Notes: generated from the letters alone by a model not told the origin. DNA of 64,000 bases from Prevotella sp. E15-22 (GCF_023204875.1 NZ_CP096247.1:2604001-2668000); one strand, 5' to 3'. Positions 17,059-24,836 are shown, counted from the stretch's first letter. Program-made: numbers and translations.

Positions 17059-18659
17059 GCCAGTTTCAGCACCTCGTCACACATGTCGCTCACAGTGGTG
17101 CGATGGGTGATAAACAGCATCGTCTTCTCAGGGTAAGCCGCAAACAGGCGCTTGTACAGTTCTTCCTCAGTCTCTGCATCCAGCGCACTACTAATCTCGT
17201 CGAGCAGCAGCACGTCGCCCCCATGCAGCAGTCCACGAGCAATGGCAATGCGCTGTGCCTGTCCCTCACTCAATCCGCTGCCACGCTCCACGATTTCCGT
17301 ATCAAGTCCTGCAGGCAGTTCCATCACAAAGTCGGCACAGGCCGTGTGCAGCACCTGGCGCAACTCGTCATCAGTGGCTTCAGGCTTAGCCAACTGCAGG
17401 TTATAGCGGATGGTGCCACTCATCAGTGTGTTGCCCTGTGGCACGAAGCACAACTCGCCACCCACCTTCACCTTTCCCTCCACAGGCTCGATGAAACCCA
17501 GTATTAGTCTGAACAACGTTGTCTTGCCAATACCCGTCTCGCCCAGAATGGCCGTCTTGGTGCCTGCCTTAAACGTATGCGAGAAATGACTCAGCACCTC
17601 CTTGTCGCCTTTCGCATAGCGGAACGTCACATTGTCGAAACAGATGCCCAGCGCATGGTCAGTGGCTGTTCGCTTCTGCTCAGCGCCAGCATCAGGAGTC
17701 TGTCCCTTTGCTTCCTCACAAGAAATTTCTTTCAGTCGGTCAATGCTGGCCGTGGTATGAATCACACCAGGCACCATGTTCAGCAACTGAAGGATGGGGT
17801 GCTGAATCATGCCTACCAGTTGCAGAAAGGAGGTCATCACGCCAAAGGTGATGGTGCCGTGGCGAAGACCGATGCCACCCCAGACGAAAGCCAGCAGATA
17901 ACCCAAGCCGAAAGAGCAGCCCAGCACAATACGGGCGATGAGCGAGAAGCGCATGCGTCGCATCACGTTTCCTCGCAGGCGCCGCTGCATGGAGTCCAGA
18001 CGGCCCGTCACCCACTGTTCACTGCCCAGCGAGCGCAGTATGGCATTATATTCCATGCCCTCCTGCACCTGCATCTGGATGCGACTCTCATCCTGACGGA
18101 TGTCCAGTGTCATCTGGCGCAGTTTACGGGCTATCATCTTACCAAACACGATGGTCAGTGGTGTCAGCACCAGCAACAGCCAGGCCAGTCGCGCATCAAA
18201 CCATCGCATCAGCAGAAACGCGCCACAGAGTTGCAGCATCGTGATGGTCATCTGTGGCAGGGTCTCAACGGCCGTAGAACATACGGTATCTATATCCTTC
18301 GACAGGCGAGAGGTTACGTCGCCCGAGTGCAACTCGCTGCTATCGAACAACTTACGGCGAAACAGACTAGCAAACAAGCGCAGGCGCAGGGCATTGGTCA
18401 TCCTCACCGATGCCGTCGTCGTGAGCCAGTAGCCCACCTGTCGCAACAGCACGCCGCCCACCACTAGAGACGCCAAGAGCAGCGCCATGTGCAGCAGGTC
18501 GTCTGTGGTGCCTGTGCGAATGGTCTCGTCGATGAACCGCTTACTGAGCCACACCATCAGCAGACCCAGTGCCACCTGCACCACGCCCACCACGATGCGC
18601 GCCACGGCATTCCAGCGAACACCCAGCGTATTACGCCATATCCACGAGATGTAGCTCAT
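17055..18659 (-). CDS. ABC exporter, fused transmembrane and ATPase domains
   Basis: A 534-residue half-transporter. The membrane domain (about 1-310) has six helices. The ATPase domain carries Walker A GETGIGKTT (about 370), the signature LSEGQAQRIAIARGL (LSEGQ instead of LSGGQ) and Walker B VLLLDEISSALD. This layout is that of MsbA-type and peptide/lantibiotic exporters; there is no C39 peptidase domain. The start overlaps the PqqD gene by 29 bp and the stop overlaps the porP GTG start, so it is the fourth gene of the kinase-peptidase-PqqD-ABC cassette. The cargo is unknown; a modified peptide is inferred from its neighbours. Confidence 0.88.
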   Translation of the reverse strand: MSYISWIWRNTLGVRWNAVARIVVGVVQVALGLLMVWLSKRFIDETIRTGTTDDLLHMALLLASLVVGGVLLRQVGYWLTTTASVRMTNALRLRLFASLFRRKLFDSSELHSGDVTSRLSKDIDTVCSTAVETLPQMTITMLQLCGAFLLMRWFDARLAWLLLVLTPLTIVFGKMIARKLRQMTLDIRQDESRIQMQVQEGMEYNAILRSLGSEQWVTGRLDSMQRRLRGNVMRRMRFSLIARIVLGCSFGLGYLLAFVWGGIGLRHGTITFGVMTSFLQLVGMIQHPILQLLNMVPGVIHTTASIDRLKEISCEEAKGQTPDAGAEQKRTATDHALGICFDNVTFRYAKGDKEVLSHFSHTFKAGTKTAILGETGIGKTTLFRLILGFIEPVEGKVKVGGELCFVPQGNTLMSGTIRYNLQLAKPEATDDELRQVLHTACADFVMELPAGLDTEIVERGSGLSEGQAQRIAIARGLLHGGDVLLLDEISSALDAETEEELYKRLFAAYPEKTMLFITHRTTVSDMCDEVLKLA

Positions 18660-18906
18660 CCCACTGTTTCACAATTGCTTTCACATCGGCCGTGGCCTGT
18701 TCCTTGTCCACGTCATATTCCTCACAGAGTCGTTTCACCAGTGTCTCCACAGTGAAATCGCCCATCTCCTGTGCCTGCGACCAAAGCCATGCGGCCGTCT
18801 CGTTCAGCGACAGCAACTTACCAAAGTTAATAGCGTCGAGGCCCTCGCCCACTACCACGTTCTCGCCACACACCTGGCGCAGCACAAATCCTTTCTTCAG
18901 TTTCAT
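18631..18906 (-). CDS. PqqD family peptide-recognition protein
   Basis: 91 residues from the ATG at 18906 (MKLKKGFVLRQVCGENVVVG). The winged-helix PqqD pattern is clear: a beta-hairpin N-terminus, FGKLLSLNETAAWLWSQ, then VETLVKRLCEEYDVDKEQATADV and a C-terminal helix. PqqD-like RRE domains bind the leader of a ribosomally made peptide and present it to a modifying enzyme. The start overlaps the peptidase stop (ATGA) and the end overlaps the ABC start by 29 bp, so production is probably coupled. A radical SAM or lasso cyclase gene, the usual partner, is not next to it. Confidence 0.85.
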   Translation of the reverse strand: MKLKKGFVLRQVCGENVVVGEGLDAINFGKLLSLNETAAWLWSQAQEMGDFTVETLVKRLCEEYDVDKEQATADVKAIVKQWDELHLVDMA

Positions 18907-19331
18907 AATAATCGTCTGTATATTGCTAATATATATCTTCTCACTGGTCTCATGTGCCACCACAACCTGGAAGCCCTCTGACGCCAGGGCGCATACAAAT
19001 CGTGCTTGCGCCCTTTCGCGTCGACCACATGCGTGGCCAGCGCCTTCACATCGCTAAGCAGGCAATGCTCCACTCCCACGATATTGCCATCGCCCATCAG
19101 TATCACGCGTTCGCCCTCAATGCTAATCACGCGATGCACCACATAGCGACAGTCGTCCACCCACGCCAGCACCACGTCACCCAGCCTGACGACTTGTGGT
19201 TTCTGCAGGATCACGCTCTCCCTGCCGCCAATGATAAAAGGCAGCATGCTATAGCCCTTCACAGGAAAAGTCACGCTCACCCCCTCATCCACCAGTCGGA
19301 TGGCTTCGTGTATGATAATCTCGTCGGTCAT
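18903..19331 (-). CDS. S24/S26-type peptidase with Ser/His dyad
   Basis: 142 residues. The signal-peptidase-like core is intact: KGYSML with nucleophile Ser28, GDVVLAW, then YVVHRVISIEG with His66 at the place where bacterial signal peptidase I has Lys, and GDGN (about 79). Ser/His pairs are known from the Sec11/SipW type. There is no N-terminal membrane anchor and the C-terminus is basic, so it may be cytosolic or peripheral. It overlaps the kinase and PqqD genes by 4 bp each. The likely job is trimming a peptide precursor handled by PqqD and the ABC exporter; this is inferred from context. Confidence 0.8.
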   Translation of the reverse strand: MTDEIIIHEAIRLVDEGVSVTFPVKGYSMLPFIIGGRESVILQKPQVVRLGDVVLAWVDDCRYVVHRVISIEGERVILMGDGNIVGVEHCLLSDVKALATHVVDAKGRKHDLYAPWRQRASRLWWHMRPVRRYILAIYRRLL

Positions 19332-20185
19332 TGAGCATTCTTAATGGTTTCACAGCACACACAGGCTGCCTCCTCATCGGGCAGACAGGCCAGGTGCCAC
19401 ATAGGCACCGTCATCGCCAGTGCATTCTCCGTCTGGTGCAGACCGTCGGCTATCTTCTCGTCCCATCGCTTGCCACTGATACTGGGCATCAGGGCGGCGT
19501 AGGCCTGAATGGCTCCCAGTCGCGTCATCTTGTTGAAGGGCGCTTGACTCAGTTCCACGATGCCCCCCAGGGGATAATGCACATTCCTGTAACAAGGCGT
19601 CTTTCCACTCCATGGCGAGCCATAGACCCTGGCGGCAGCATCGTCAAAGACCCTCACCACAGGGTTGTCATCGTTCACCAGGGCCGTGCCTTCAATATGC
19701 TTCAGCCAAAGGCCTGCGTGCGTACTCTTTCCTGTGCCACTCTTGCCCAGGAACATATAGGCTCGTCCATCGTAACTCACCGTCGAGGCATGAAACAAGG
19801 CCGTTCCCTTGTTGGCCGTGGCCAGTGCATAGAGCACCATCAGCGCATTGTCGATGGCCAGCTTTTCGCAACGGCCCGTCATCACGAGTCGGCCCTCACT
19901 ATAGTCGGCAGCGCACACCAGCCAGCCGGCGGTCTCGTTCCACCAGCGAAACTCGAACACAGGACAGCCATCAGGCATCTTGCCACAGATAATGTCCTGT
20001 CCTTCTTCTTCCTGTCGCAGTTCCTCTGCGTAATCGGGGGCTGTGCCAGCCTCAGCCGTCAGCGAAAAGACGGTGTCGCCGGCAGTGGTTACAAATGGTT
20101 TATAGTTATCCATCATCGCAAGGATACGCTCCTCGCCGCTGACGGCAAACCGATGTCCTGCCACATCAAAATATGTCGTAGTCAT
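19328..20185 (-). CDS. HPr kinase-like protein (PqqD-associated type)
   Basis: 285 residues. The C-terminal half is an HPrK-like kinase fold with P-loop GKSGTGKSTHAG (about 148-159) and a downstream LVNDDNPVVR acidic motif; YGSPWSGKTP follows. The N-terminal half resembles the extra domain of HPr-kinase-like proteins found in lasso and other peptide clusters, where some phosphorylate the peptide. There is no PTS HPr gene nearby. It is the first gene of the cassette, behind a good TAnnTTTG box, and its stop overlaps the peptidase start by 4 bp. The substrate is unknown. Confidence 0.8.
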   Translation of the reverse strand: MTTTYFDVAGHRFAVSGEERILAMMDNYKPFVTTAGDTVFSLTAEAGTAPDYAEELRQEEEGQDIICGKMPDGCPVFEFRWWNETAGWLVCAADYSEGRLVMTGRCEKLAIDNALMVLYALATANKGTALFHASTVSYDGRAYMFLGKSGTGKSTHAGLWLKHIEGTALVNDDNPVVRVFDDAAARVYGSPWSGKTPCYRNVHYPLGGIVELSQAPFNKMTRLGAIQAYAALMPSISGKRWDEKIADGLHQTENALAMTVPMWHLACLPDEEAACVCCETIKNAQ

Positions 20186-20208
20186 TTATTGTTTTCTATT
20201 TGGTTATG

Positions 20209-20216
20209 CAAAGGTA
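20209..20216 (-). promoter_or_regulatory. -7 promoter box for the kinase-peptidase-PqqD-ABC-por run
   Basis: Minus-strand TACCTTTG, 23 bp before the ATG at 20185. I see no other strong box between here and priA, so it may drive the whole run down to 8.1 kb. Confidence 0.6.
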
Positions 20217-20304
20217 AAAAAAATTATGCAGACAGCCAAAGGAATACCAGAAAAAGAGAAAATACAGTGTGGGGAATCAAGAACCTGTCATCATGATCTA
20301 TGGC

Positions 20305-20775
20305 TTAAACTTCAGGTACTTCATAATCTCCCATCATGCGTCGCAAGGTTTCTGCATATTCTGTCTGACTGTCGTCTTCCCAAATCTCTTCCTCACGACG
20401 TTTAACCATTTCAAACTCGCGGTCGTTGCGTATCTTGCTTCGTTTGACAATCTTCTGGATAATCTCTGTCTCCTTGTCCTTCTCATCTGCTATGTTATGG
20501 CCAAACTTCTCTTTCAGCAACTGGTTTAGGTCATCCATCTGCTTTGGGGACAACATTTCTTCTCCGACCAAGATGTTCATTTCTTTATATAAAGCCTTCA
20601 TCTTTCTAAGGTTATGTGTCTTGTCGATATTGCCTATAACTTCCATTACGCCATATTTGCCAAATACTAAATTTGAAAACTCGGAGTTTATGGATAATAA
20701 AAAATCGCAAATGGTTACACACCATTGTCTTAGAACTGAATAACCAGAATCCTTTTTAAAATTACTAATTTTCAT
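20305..20775 (-). CDS. Hypothetical protein, 156 residues
   Basis: I do not recognise this protein. It is helical and highly charged, with KDKETEIIQKIVKRSKIRND and EMVKRREEEIWEDD near the C-terminus. There is no signal peptide or membrane helix. It lies in an accessory stretch with a lipoprotein and a truncated helix-turn-helix protein, all on the minus strand. The start at 20775 (MKISNFKKDSG) is the only reasonable one. Confidence 0.55.
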   Translation of the reverse strand: MKISNFKKDSGYSVLRQWCVTICDFLLSINSEFSNLVFGKYGVMEVIGNIDKTHNLRKMKALYKEMNILVGEEMLSPKQMDDLNQLLKEKFGHNIADEKDKETEIIQKIVKRSKIRNDREFEMVKRREEEIWEDDSQTEYAETLRRMMGDYEVPEV

Positions 20776-20829
20776 CTTTACAGGTTCAAACTGATGCCAT
20801 CACTTCTTTTTAAAGAGTTGTCTCAATAT

Positions 20830-21273
20830 TCATCTGCTTATAATTTTATCCAAAACCTCGATCTTATCGTCATTTGACATATTTAGGAAATTAGCTGAGA
20901 AGTAGTTCCAATACTTCTCTTTGGATTTGTTATCCATCCTGAAGGAGGTTGCAGTATCCCATTTACGAGGAATCGATTTGTCTTCTATCATCTTTTGCTC
21001 ACTGCTTCTTGAATCACAATATATCTTTCCTGTCTTTTTATCTACTTTATATGAATACTTAATTAATTCACATTTGTCTCCATATTCTCTTAGGAAATAA
21101 AATTTTCCTCCATTATCTTTTTTGTCATAATAATGAAGAACTAATGTCTCATTTGAGACATAATCACAGCAAACTTGTTCATGAGTTGGAGTAGCACATG
21201 AATTAAACAACATTACTACAAGAAAACACATAAACATCTTCATAGATACACACTTTATATTCGACCGTTTCAT
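20830..21273 (-). CDS. Small hypothetical lipoprotein
   Basis: 147 residues from the ATG at 21273, which overlaps the stop of the upstream helix-turn-helix gene as ATGA. The signal ends in the lipobox FNSC (VVMLFNSCATP). The mature part (about 110 residues) is polar, and a helical C-terminus includes KEKYWNYFSANFLNMSNDD. No family is recognised. Base composition is more AT-rich than in the por genes, consistent with accessory DNA. Confidence 0.6.
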   Translation of the reverse strand: MKRSNIKCVSMKMFMCFLVVMLFNSCATPTHEQVCCDYVSNETLVLHYYDKKDNGGKFYFLREYGDKCELIKYSYKVDKKTGKIYCDSRSSEQKMIEDKSIPRKWDTATSFRMDNKSKEKYWNYFSANFLNMSNDDKIEVLDKIISR

Positions 21274-21641
21274 CTTAAAACTCTTGTTTTTCTTTTCTGA
21301 TGGTTCTTCTCTAGTACATGCAGACCTAACTCCGTCAGCAACCATTCACCATCCTTTCGGCCACCTTTTCGGGTGAGGAAACCACTTTCCTGTAATTGTG
21401 AGATATATCTTTGAAGAGTTCTGAATTTGATGTTTATCTTTTGCGCCAATTCCGTTGTCGTAATAGAAGAATCTGCTTGCAGCTCAACAAGGATAACCTT
21501 CTGAATATCAGTCAGTTCTTTTGCGCCATCTTTTGTGTCATCTTTGGTAACATCCTCCTCTTCGACGTTCGCATAGATAGTGGTTTGAAACTGGGTTGGT
21601 GTCGATTTGAACACAGGCTTCAGTTCTTGCATCTTCGCCAT
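21270..21641 (-). pseudogene. Winged-helix remnant, probable C-terminus of an AlbA_2/RecG-like regulator
   Basis: 123 residues. The first part (PVFKSTPTQFQTTIY) looks like the last strand of the AlbA_2/HATPase_c_4 regulators that are common in Bacteroidales. It is followed by a winged helix (DIQKVILVELQADSSITTTELAQKI, then RTLQRYISQLQESGFLTRKG). The large N-terminal part expected for that family (about 300-400 residues) is missing; the DNA upstream has no matching frame. So I read it as a truncated gene. The remaining frame is intact and could still be made. It overlaps the lipoprotein gene by 4 bp. Confidence 0.6.
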
Positions 21642-21916
21642 CTTAGTTAAGTATTTATCTTACTCCATATGCAAAAGTACACATTTTTTATTTATTAGAG
21701 AAATTTTCATTTAAGAAAAAATATTTTTCGAATTAATTCTACAAAGAACAATCTTTACAATAGCGCCTCTGAGATTTAAAAATTCTGAGCCAAAAATTTT
21801 TTCTGTGCGTACAGGCGAAATATGAGAAAGTTTGTAAACGGCTAAAAATGAGAGGGTTGCAAAATTAACTCGAAAAGTGTAAAGATTTAGAACTCAATCG
21901 AATATTCGTTTAGGTT
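21642..21916. other. Non-coding AT-rich spacer
   Basis: No convincing ORF or hairpin is seen. The stretch is A/T-rich and precedes the 22-bp-period array. A CAAAAGTA at 21672-21679 (minus TACTTTTG) could be a promoter for the truncated regulator gene. Confidence 0.4.
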
Positions 21917-22001
21917 GTAACGGAGCCTGAGTTACACTGCAACGGAGCCTGTTTTGCATGGTAAAACAGCATGAGTTGCATCGTAAAACAGCCTCCGTTG
22001 C
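21917..22001. repeat. Tandem array of four 19-nt dyad-symmetric units, period 22 bp
   Basis: Units begin at 21917, 21939, 21961 and 21983, each 19 nt, separated by 3-nt spacers (act, atg, atc). The first is GTAACGGAGCCTGAGTTAC and the last is GTAAAACAGCCTCCGTTGC. Unit ends are inverted repeats (GTAAC/GTTAC, GCAA/TTGC). Halves of different units also pair (CTGTTTT with AAAACAG; AACGGAG with CTCCGTT). There is no coding frame. It has the same period as the array at 53.5 kb but an unrelated sequence. Confidence 0.75.
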
Positions 22002-22100
22002 ATCCTAAAATCGATAGGGGTCCCTCAAAAGGTCGTTTTTGACCCATTTTTCCGTTCTAGTTTGCATTTTTTCAGAACCCCTTTTTTCGGCACTATTTCT

Positions 22101-22135
22101 TTACAATGTACAATGAACAATGTACAATGTGCAAT
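22101..22135. repeat. ACAATGTACAATG-type simple repeat
   Basis: Repeated CAATGTA/CAATGAA heptamers (ttacaatgtacaatgaac and so on). Low-complexity tracts of this kind are common between Bacteroidales genes. No function is visible. Confidence 0.6.
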
Positions 22136-22139
22136 AAAA

Positions 22140-22420
22140 CAAACGCGAGGCGGACGTAGCGCCAGCCGAAAAAAGAGACAAGCCGGACCTTTGATGGTCC
22201 GAGCCGACGAACGAAGTAAGAGCAGAGTCGAACTTGTTCGAACTATGCCTTACGAGGAGGAGGGAGACCGAAGGTCAACTTACCTTAATGTAAGAGCGAC
22301 GGGTAGTCGCGGTTGGAGCCCTCCCTGGAGAGGGAGGGGGCCGGGGGTGGGTTGCCTCGGCGCTTGCGACGCTTGCCACCGAAGGGACGCAAGAAACCCT
22401 TCTTAAAGGTAAGAAGGGGT
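22140..22420. other. GC-rich structured intergenic element with several hairpins
   Basis: Consecutive perfect stems: CGGACC/GGTCCG (22184-22201), TCGAAC/GTTCGA (22228-22241), CGAC/GTCG (22297-22309) and CCCTCCCT/AGGGAGGG (22321-22340). They are followed by GGCCGGGGGTGGG and by a further CCCTTCTTA...TAAGAAGGG hairpin near 22397-22419. The frames through it look like shadows. The CCCTCCC hairpin and its G-rich tail recur at 51.76 kb. It could be a mobile palindromic element or a structured RNA; I cannot decide. Confidence 0.5.
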
Positions 22421-22435
22421 TGGGGTTGTTTTTGA

Positions 22436-22574
22436 AATAAAAAGAAAAAGAGGTTTTCTTTTGTATTTCTCTCATTTATTCGTATCTTTGGCTTCGCCGA
22501 AGATACTTGCACTCGGGAATAAAAAAGAAAAACAAGTTTTCCTTTTGTATTTCTCTCATTTATTCGTATCTTTG
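22436..22574 (+). repeat. Tandem duplication of the aminotransferase promoter
   Basis: About 55 bp (22436-22490) recurs at 22518-22574 with few changes. Both copies contain an A-rich AAAAAGAAAAA tract, TTTTGTATTTCTCTCATTTA and TCGTATCTTTG. Each has a TAnnTTTG box (22483-22490 and 22567-22574), so transcription could start at two places 84 bp apart. Confidence 0.75.
22567..22574 (+). promoter_or_regulatory. -7 promoter box (proximal copy) for the aminotransferase gene
   Basis: TATCTTTG, 25 bp before the ATG at 22600. The distal copy is at 22483-22490. Confidence 0.6.
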
Positions 22575-22599
22575 CAAACCTAAAAACAACCAAAGAACA

Positions 22600-23913
22600 A
22601 TGAAGCCTACTCCTATTAAAAAAGAGATCGTTGACGGACTGATTGCCAAAATGGGCATTCAGGACTTTGCCAAAGCTACTATTCGCGAAGTGAAACAGGT
22701 GGCTGCCACGGCCGAGAAAGAGAGCGGCGTGGAGTATATCAAAATGGAAATGGGCATCCCAGGACTGCCTGCCGCCAAGGTGGGCGTGGATGCACAGATC
22801 AAAGCCCTGCAGGACGGCATCGCCCACTCCTACCCTGACATTCAGGGACTGCCTGAACTGAAAAAGCAGGCCTCGCGCTTTGTCAAGGCCTTTATCAACG
22901 TGGACATCGCGCCTGAGGGTTGCGTGCCCGTCTGCGGCTCTATGCAGGGCACGTTTGCATCGTTCCTCACCTGCTCGCAGGCCACCAAGGACAAGGACAC
23001 CGTTCTCTTTATAGACCCTGGCTTCCCTGTGCAGAAGATGCAGTTGCAGGTGCAGGGGGTGAAGTACGAGACGTTCGATGTGTATGACTTCCGTGGCGAG
23101 AAACTGGGTGCGAAGTTGGAGAGCTATCTGTCGAAAGGCAATATCTGCGCCATCGTCTATTCGAACCCCAACAACCCCTCGTGGGTGTGCCTCACTGAAC
23201 AGGAGTTGCAGACCATTGGCACGTTGGCCACGAAATACGACTGTGTGATCATGGAGGACCTGGCTTACTTCGCCATGGACTTCCGTCAGGACCTGAGTAA
23301 GCCCTTCGAGGCACCCTATCAGCCCAGCGTGGCTCACTATACCGATAATTATATGCTGCTCATCTCTGGCTCGAAGGCCTTCAGCTATGCTGGCGAGCGC
23401 ATCGGCGTGGTGTGCATCGGCGACAAGCTGTTTCATCGTCACTTCCCTGACCTGGCCGCGCGCTACGAGGGACTGCCCTTCGGACTAGTCTTCTCAACGC
23501 GTATGCTCTATGCCTTGAGCTCGGGCACCAGTCATTCGGCTCAATATGCGATGGCGGCCATGATGCGTGCTGCCTGCGATGGGGAATACCGTTTCCGCGA
23601 TGACATCAAGGTTTATGGTGAGCGCGCCCACAAGTTGAAGGAGATTTTCTGCCGCCATAACTTCCACATTGTCTACGACAAGGACCTGGACAAGCCCATT
23701 GCCGACGGCTTTTATTTCACCATTGGCTATCCTGGCATGACCAGCGGACAGTTGGCGCGCGAGCTGATGTACTATGGTGTGTCGGCCATCTGCCTCATCA
23801 CCACTGGCAGTCATCAGGAGGGCCTGCGTGTCTGCACCTCGTTCATCGAGGATCATCAGTATGCCCAACTGGAGGAGCGCATGCAGATTTTCGCAGAGAA
23901 CAATCCACGATAA
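22600..23913 (+). CDS. PLP-dependent aminotransferase, class I/II
   Basis: A 437-residue fold-type I aminotransferase. Visible features are SYPDIQGLPELK near the N-terminus, the cofactor Asn/Asp region YSNPNNPSWVCLTE and IMEDLAYFAMD, and the Schiff-base lysine in SGSKAFSYAGERIG (about 259). The substrate cannot be read. An aromatic or branched amino acid is plausible because the neighbours use aryl pyruvates and aryl acids. The start at 22600 is chosen because the in-frame upstream codons overlap the promoter. It is a single gene ending in a strong terminator. Confidence 0.85.
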   Translation: MKPTPIKKEIVDGLIAKMGIQDFAKATIREVKQVAATAEKESGVEYIKMEMGIPGLPAAKVGVDAQIKALQDGIAHSYPDIQGLPELKKQASRFVKAFINVDIAPEGCVPVCGSMQGTFASFLTCSQATKDKDTVLFIDPGFPVQKMQLQVQGVKYETFDVYDFRGEKLGAKLESYLSKGNICAIVYSNPNNPSWVCLTEQELQTIGTLATKYDCVIMEDLAYFAMDFRQDLSKPFEAPYQPSVAHYTDNYMLLISGSKAFSYAGERIGVVCIGDKLFHRHFPDLAARYEGLPFGLVFSTRMLYALSSGTSHSAQYAMAAMMRAACDGEYRFRDDIKVYGERAHKLKEIFCRHNFHIVYDKDLDKPIADGFYFTIGYPGMTSGQLARELMYYGVSAICLITTGSHQEGLRVCTSFIEDHQYAQLEERMQIFAENNPR

Positions 23914-23928
23914 GAATACTTATATATA

Positions 23929-23960
23929 AATAAAGGTGCCCTTCAAGGCACCTTTATTTG
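23929..23960 (+). terminator. Terminator after the aminotransferase gene
   Basis: Stem AATAAAGGTGCC with GGCACCTTTATT around a CTTCAA loop, followed by T-rich DNA. Confidence 0.8.
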
Positions 23961-23963
23961 TTT

Positions 23964-24041
23964 TTAGAAGTAATAGCGCATACCCAGTTGAGCACCTAAG
24001 CGCAGGGCGGCCATGCACAGGAATAGTTCTGATTTCTTCAT
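23964..24041 (-). pseudogene. 25-codon remnant of an outer-membrane protein gene
   Basis: A short frame MKKSELFLCMAALRLGAQLG ending MRYYF. The start resembles the beginning of a signal peptide and the end resembles the last strand of an outer-membrane barrel (LGAQLGMRYYF). It looks like an internally deleted gene. A TAnnTTTG box lies 27 bp upstream. It may still be transcribed but is unlikely to be functional. Confidence 0.4.
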
Positions 24042-24068
24042 CACTTTTTGCTACAATCAATTCAATTG

Positions 24069-24076
24069 CAAAAGTA
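24069..24076 (-). promoter_or_regulatory. -7 promoter box before the 25-codon remnant
   Basis: Minus-strand TACTTTTG, matching TAnnTTTG, between the antitoxin gene and the remnant. Confidence 0.45.
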
Positions 24077-24085
24077 CTAAAAAAA

Positions 24086-24430
24086 TCAGAAAACTGCAGC
24101 GATACGACGAATACGCTTTATCTTCTCCATAAACGACTCGTTGCGCTCGGCCATCAGCATATCATATTCGTTCTGCATAGCCAAGAGAGGAGCGGCGTCA
24201 ACATCCAATGCAGCTTCCATCATCATTGCCAATTCGTGGTTAAGTGCACGCTTGCCATTCAGCACCTCATTCAATGCTGAATATGAGATTCCCATCTTTT
24301 TAGCCAGTCCACGCTGAGAAATACCACGAAACTCCAATTCGTCCTTCAACACTTCACCTGGATGTGTAGGCTTGTAAGGCTTCAAATTGTTGGCTATCAT
24401 CATTGGGTCTTTATCTTTTACTGTAATCAT
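24086..24430 (-). CDS. higA: HigA-type antitoxin, XRE helix-turn-helix
   Basis: 114 residues. The motif PTHPGEVLKDELEFRGISQRGLAKKMGIS with LNEVLNGKRALNHELAMMME is the signature of HigA-like antitoxins (HTH_3). It binds its own operator and neutralises the toxin. As in other higBA operons, the toxin gene comes first: it ends at 24443, 12 bp upstream. The C-terminal 35 residues are charged and may contact the toxin. Confidence 0.88.
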   Translation of the reverse strand: MITVKDKDPMMIANNLKPYKPTHPGEVLKDELEFRGISQRGLAKKMGISYSALNEVLNGKRALNHELAMMMEAALDVDAAPLLAMQNEYDMLMAERNESFMEKIKRIRRIAAVF

Positions 24431-24442
24431 GTTTCTGCCCTC

Positions 24443-24766
24443 CTATTTCTTTTTATAGTGATTCGACAACTCTGTTATACTACAAATGGTTGCAATCTGC
24501 TTGCCATCCTCCGTTTCTTCTATGAACTCTATCCGATATTGGTCATTAACCTTTACAGATGAGATTCCTTTCTTGTCACCAACCAGTTTCTCGTAGTGAA
24601 GAGAACCGTATTTCGTTAGTCCGAGTACATTCTCCTGCTGTTTCATCAGGTTGACCACCTTGATATACTTGTCGACAATCTGAGGCTGAAACCGATGCTT
24701 TTTATCATTGGCTTTGCCCTGCGTATAGAGTTCCTCTAGATATGTTTCTTCGAATGTTACTATCAT
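24443..24766 (-). CDS. higB: HigB/RelE-family toxin
   Basis: 107 residues. The RelE/ParE fold is indicated by LGLTKYGSLHYEKLVGDKKGISSVKVNDQYRIEF broken into its usual strands, with Arg in YRIEF and a C-terminal ITELSNHYKK. HigB toxins are ribosome-dependent mRNA endonucleases. The -7 box lies only 7 bp before the ATG at 24766, so the transcript would be almost leaderless. It is paired with higA downstream. Confidence 0.85.
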   Translation of the reverse strand: MIVTFEETYLEELYTQGKANDKKHRFQPQIVDKYIKVVNLMKQQENVLGLTKYGSLHYEKLVGDKKGISSVKVNDQYRIEFIEETEDGKQIATICSITELSNHYKKK

Positions 24767-24773
24767 TTGCGTG

Positions 24774-24781
24774 CAAAGGTA
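24774..24781 (-). promoter_or_regulatory. -7 promoter box for higBA
   Basis: Minus-strand TACCTTTG, very close to the higB ATG. Confidence 0.6.
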
Positions 24782-24836
24782 TAAAAGTTTTTCGATGTTC
24801 GCAAATTTAAGAACACTTTTTTATGTTTGAAATATG

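Noticed and set aside
20217..20304. Precursor peptide gene upstream of the kinase gene
   Set aside because: The plus-strand ATG at about 20227 opens a frame that runs into the neighbouring gene with no leader-like pattern; nothing supports a peptide there.
22221..22245. tRNA T-arm (TCGAAC...GTTCGA)
   Set aside because: The stem is a simple palindrome with a 2-nt loop; there is no acceptor, D or anticodon arm around it.
22285..23442. Minus-strand frame of 385 codons over the aminotransferase
   Set aside because: It is antisense to a gene with a clear PLP lysine and continues through repeat DNA; no protein features are seen.
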